From contig JAFRJS010000005.1 in the NCBI GenBank assembly GCA_017432165.1, forward strand, positions 1-49,645: a stretch of DNA of 49,645 bases, in the 5' to 3' direction. The notes under the pieces were generated by a model. The model was not told the DNA's origin. It saw only the letters and a program-made list of their open reading frames with translations, and did no database searches. Below are positions 49,464-49,645 of this stretch, piece by piece (the stretch's first letter is position 1; every line of letters begins with the position of its first letter). A program made the translations under genes and the position numbers. This DNA comes from Clostridia bacterium. Lineage in GTDB: Bacteria; Bacillota; Clostridia; Oscillospirales; Acutalibacteraceae.

Positions 49464-49645
49464 TTGCAGTGGTACAAAACGATTGCTCAGTCCGGCTTTT
49501 TTACGGAAACAGAAAAAAGATCCAAGTTTATTTCGTTTGCTTTTTTTGTGGAAAATGAGGAACAAGTTCAAGAGCATTTAAAAGAAATTAAAGCTAAATA
49601 CCACGATGCAAAGCATCACGTTTACGCATATAAACTTAAAAAAAA
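49464..49645 (+). CDS. YigZ/IMPACT family protein (partial)
   Basis: Only the first 60 residues or so are present; the gene runs off the window. WYKTIAQSGFFTETEKRSKF followed by ISFAFFVENEEQVQEHLKEI and KYHDAKHHVYAYKL match the N-terminal UPF0029 (IMPACT-like) domain of YigZ proteins, whose exact role is not settled. TTG 49464 with GTGGTGA upstream is the likely start; GTG 49455 is an alternative. It follows rpmE by 69 bases. Confidence 0.8.
   Translation, partial: MQWYKTIAQSGFFTETEKRSKFISFAFFVENEEQVQEHLKEIKAKYHDAKHHVYAYKLKK

Noticed and set aside
1..49645. CRISPR arrays, insertion sequences and prophage genes
   Set aside because: No regularly spaced repeats, transposase, integrase or phage structural gene was recognised anywhere in the window.

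Overview
The window is AT-rich bacterial DNA with Gram-positive, low-GC features: strong AGGAGG-type ribosome sites, frequent TTG starts, TTGACA/TATAAT promoters with 17-base spacers, and the sporulation genes sigG and spoIIP. With a CD1247-type protein, the mtaB type and a transamidation aspS-gatCAB operon, this points to a Clostridia lineage, perhaps Oscillospirales-like. Many secreted or eukaryote-like proteins (ankyrin-like proteins, a calpain-type protease, a phospholipase C, an LCAT-type lipase, a zinc protease) suggest a host-associated or even intracellular life. That lifestyle is inference. Four tRNAs for secondary codons argue against extreme genome reduction.

Layout. 1-310: 3' end of a 23S rRNA and a terminator, with no 5S gene after it. 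305-3290: a tandem duplication of a two-gene cassette (small exported protein plus an unknown protein). 3.3-7.5 kb: a TfoX-N protein, a membrane protein, a secreted protein, a 575-base gap that may encode a structured RNA, and a secreted LCAT-like lipase. 7.5-9.4 kb: tRNA-Leu, a family 4 uracil-DNA glycosylase and ychF. 9.5-12.0 kb: an apparent operon for a zinc phospholipase C, two related exported cysteine-rich proteins and a Nif11-like leader-peptide precursor. 12.1-14.9 kb: tRNA-Val, mtaB, trxA, trxB. 15.0-21.2 kb: a giant membrane-anchored surface protein and an XRE regulator. 21.2-24.0 kb: sigG, divergent dacF with a mini-ORF overlapping its start, and an rluB-type gene. 24.1-30.0 kb: an orphan helical protein, ndk, rubrerythrin, murC, two small membrane or exported proteins, and spoIIP. 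30.0-38.3 kb: tRNA-Gln and tRNA-Pro, then exported proteins sharing one signal-peptide type, a calpain-like protease, an exported HExxH protease, an anchored unknown protein, and a LysM-G5-M23 peptidase. 38.6-43.6 kb: aspS-gatC-gatA-gatB. 43.6-44.9 kb: an ankyrin-like protein behind a promoter with a (TA)8 spacer. 45.0-49.6 kb: efp, a CD1247-type protein, an amino-acid ABC transporter, yajC, rpmE and the start of a YigZ-family gene.

Core genes alternate with short accessory blocks, several lying directly beside rRNA or tRNA genes. The strongest candidates for undescribed biology are the phospholipase/Nif11 cassette, the duplicated two-gene cassette, the exported family at 30.4-33.1 kb with its neighbouring proteases, and the repeat-controlled promoter of the ankyrin-like gene. 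I could read motifs and short alignments by eye but could not run homology or structure searches, so unnamed proteins are described and not assigned.
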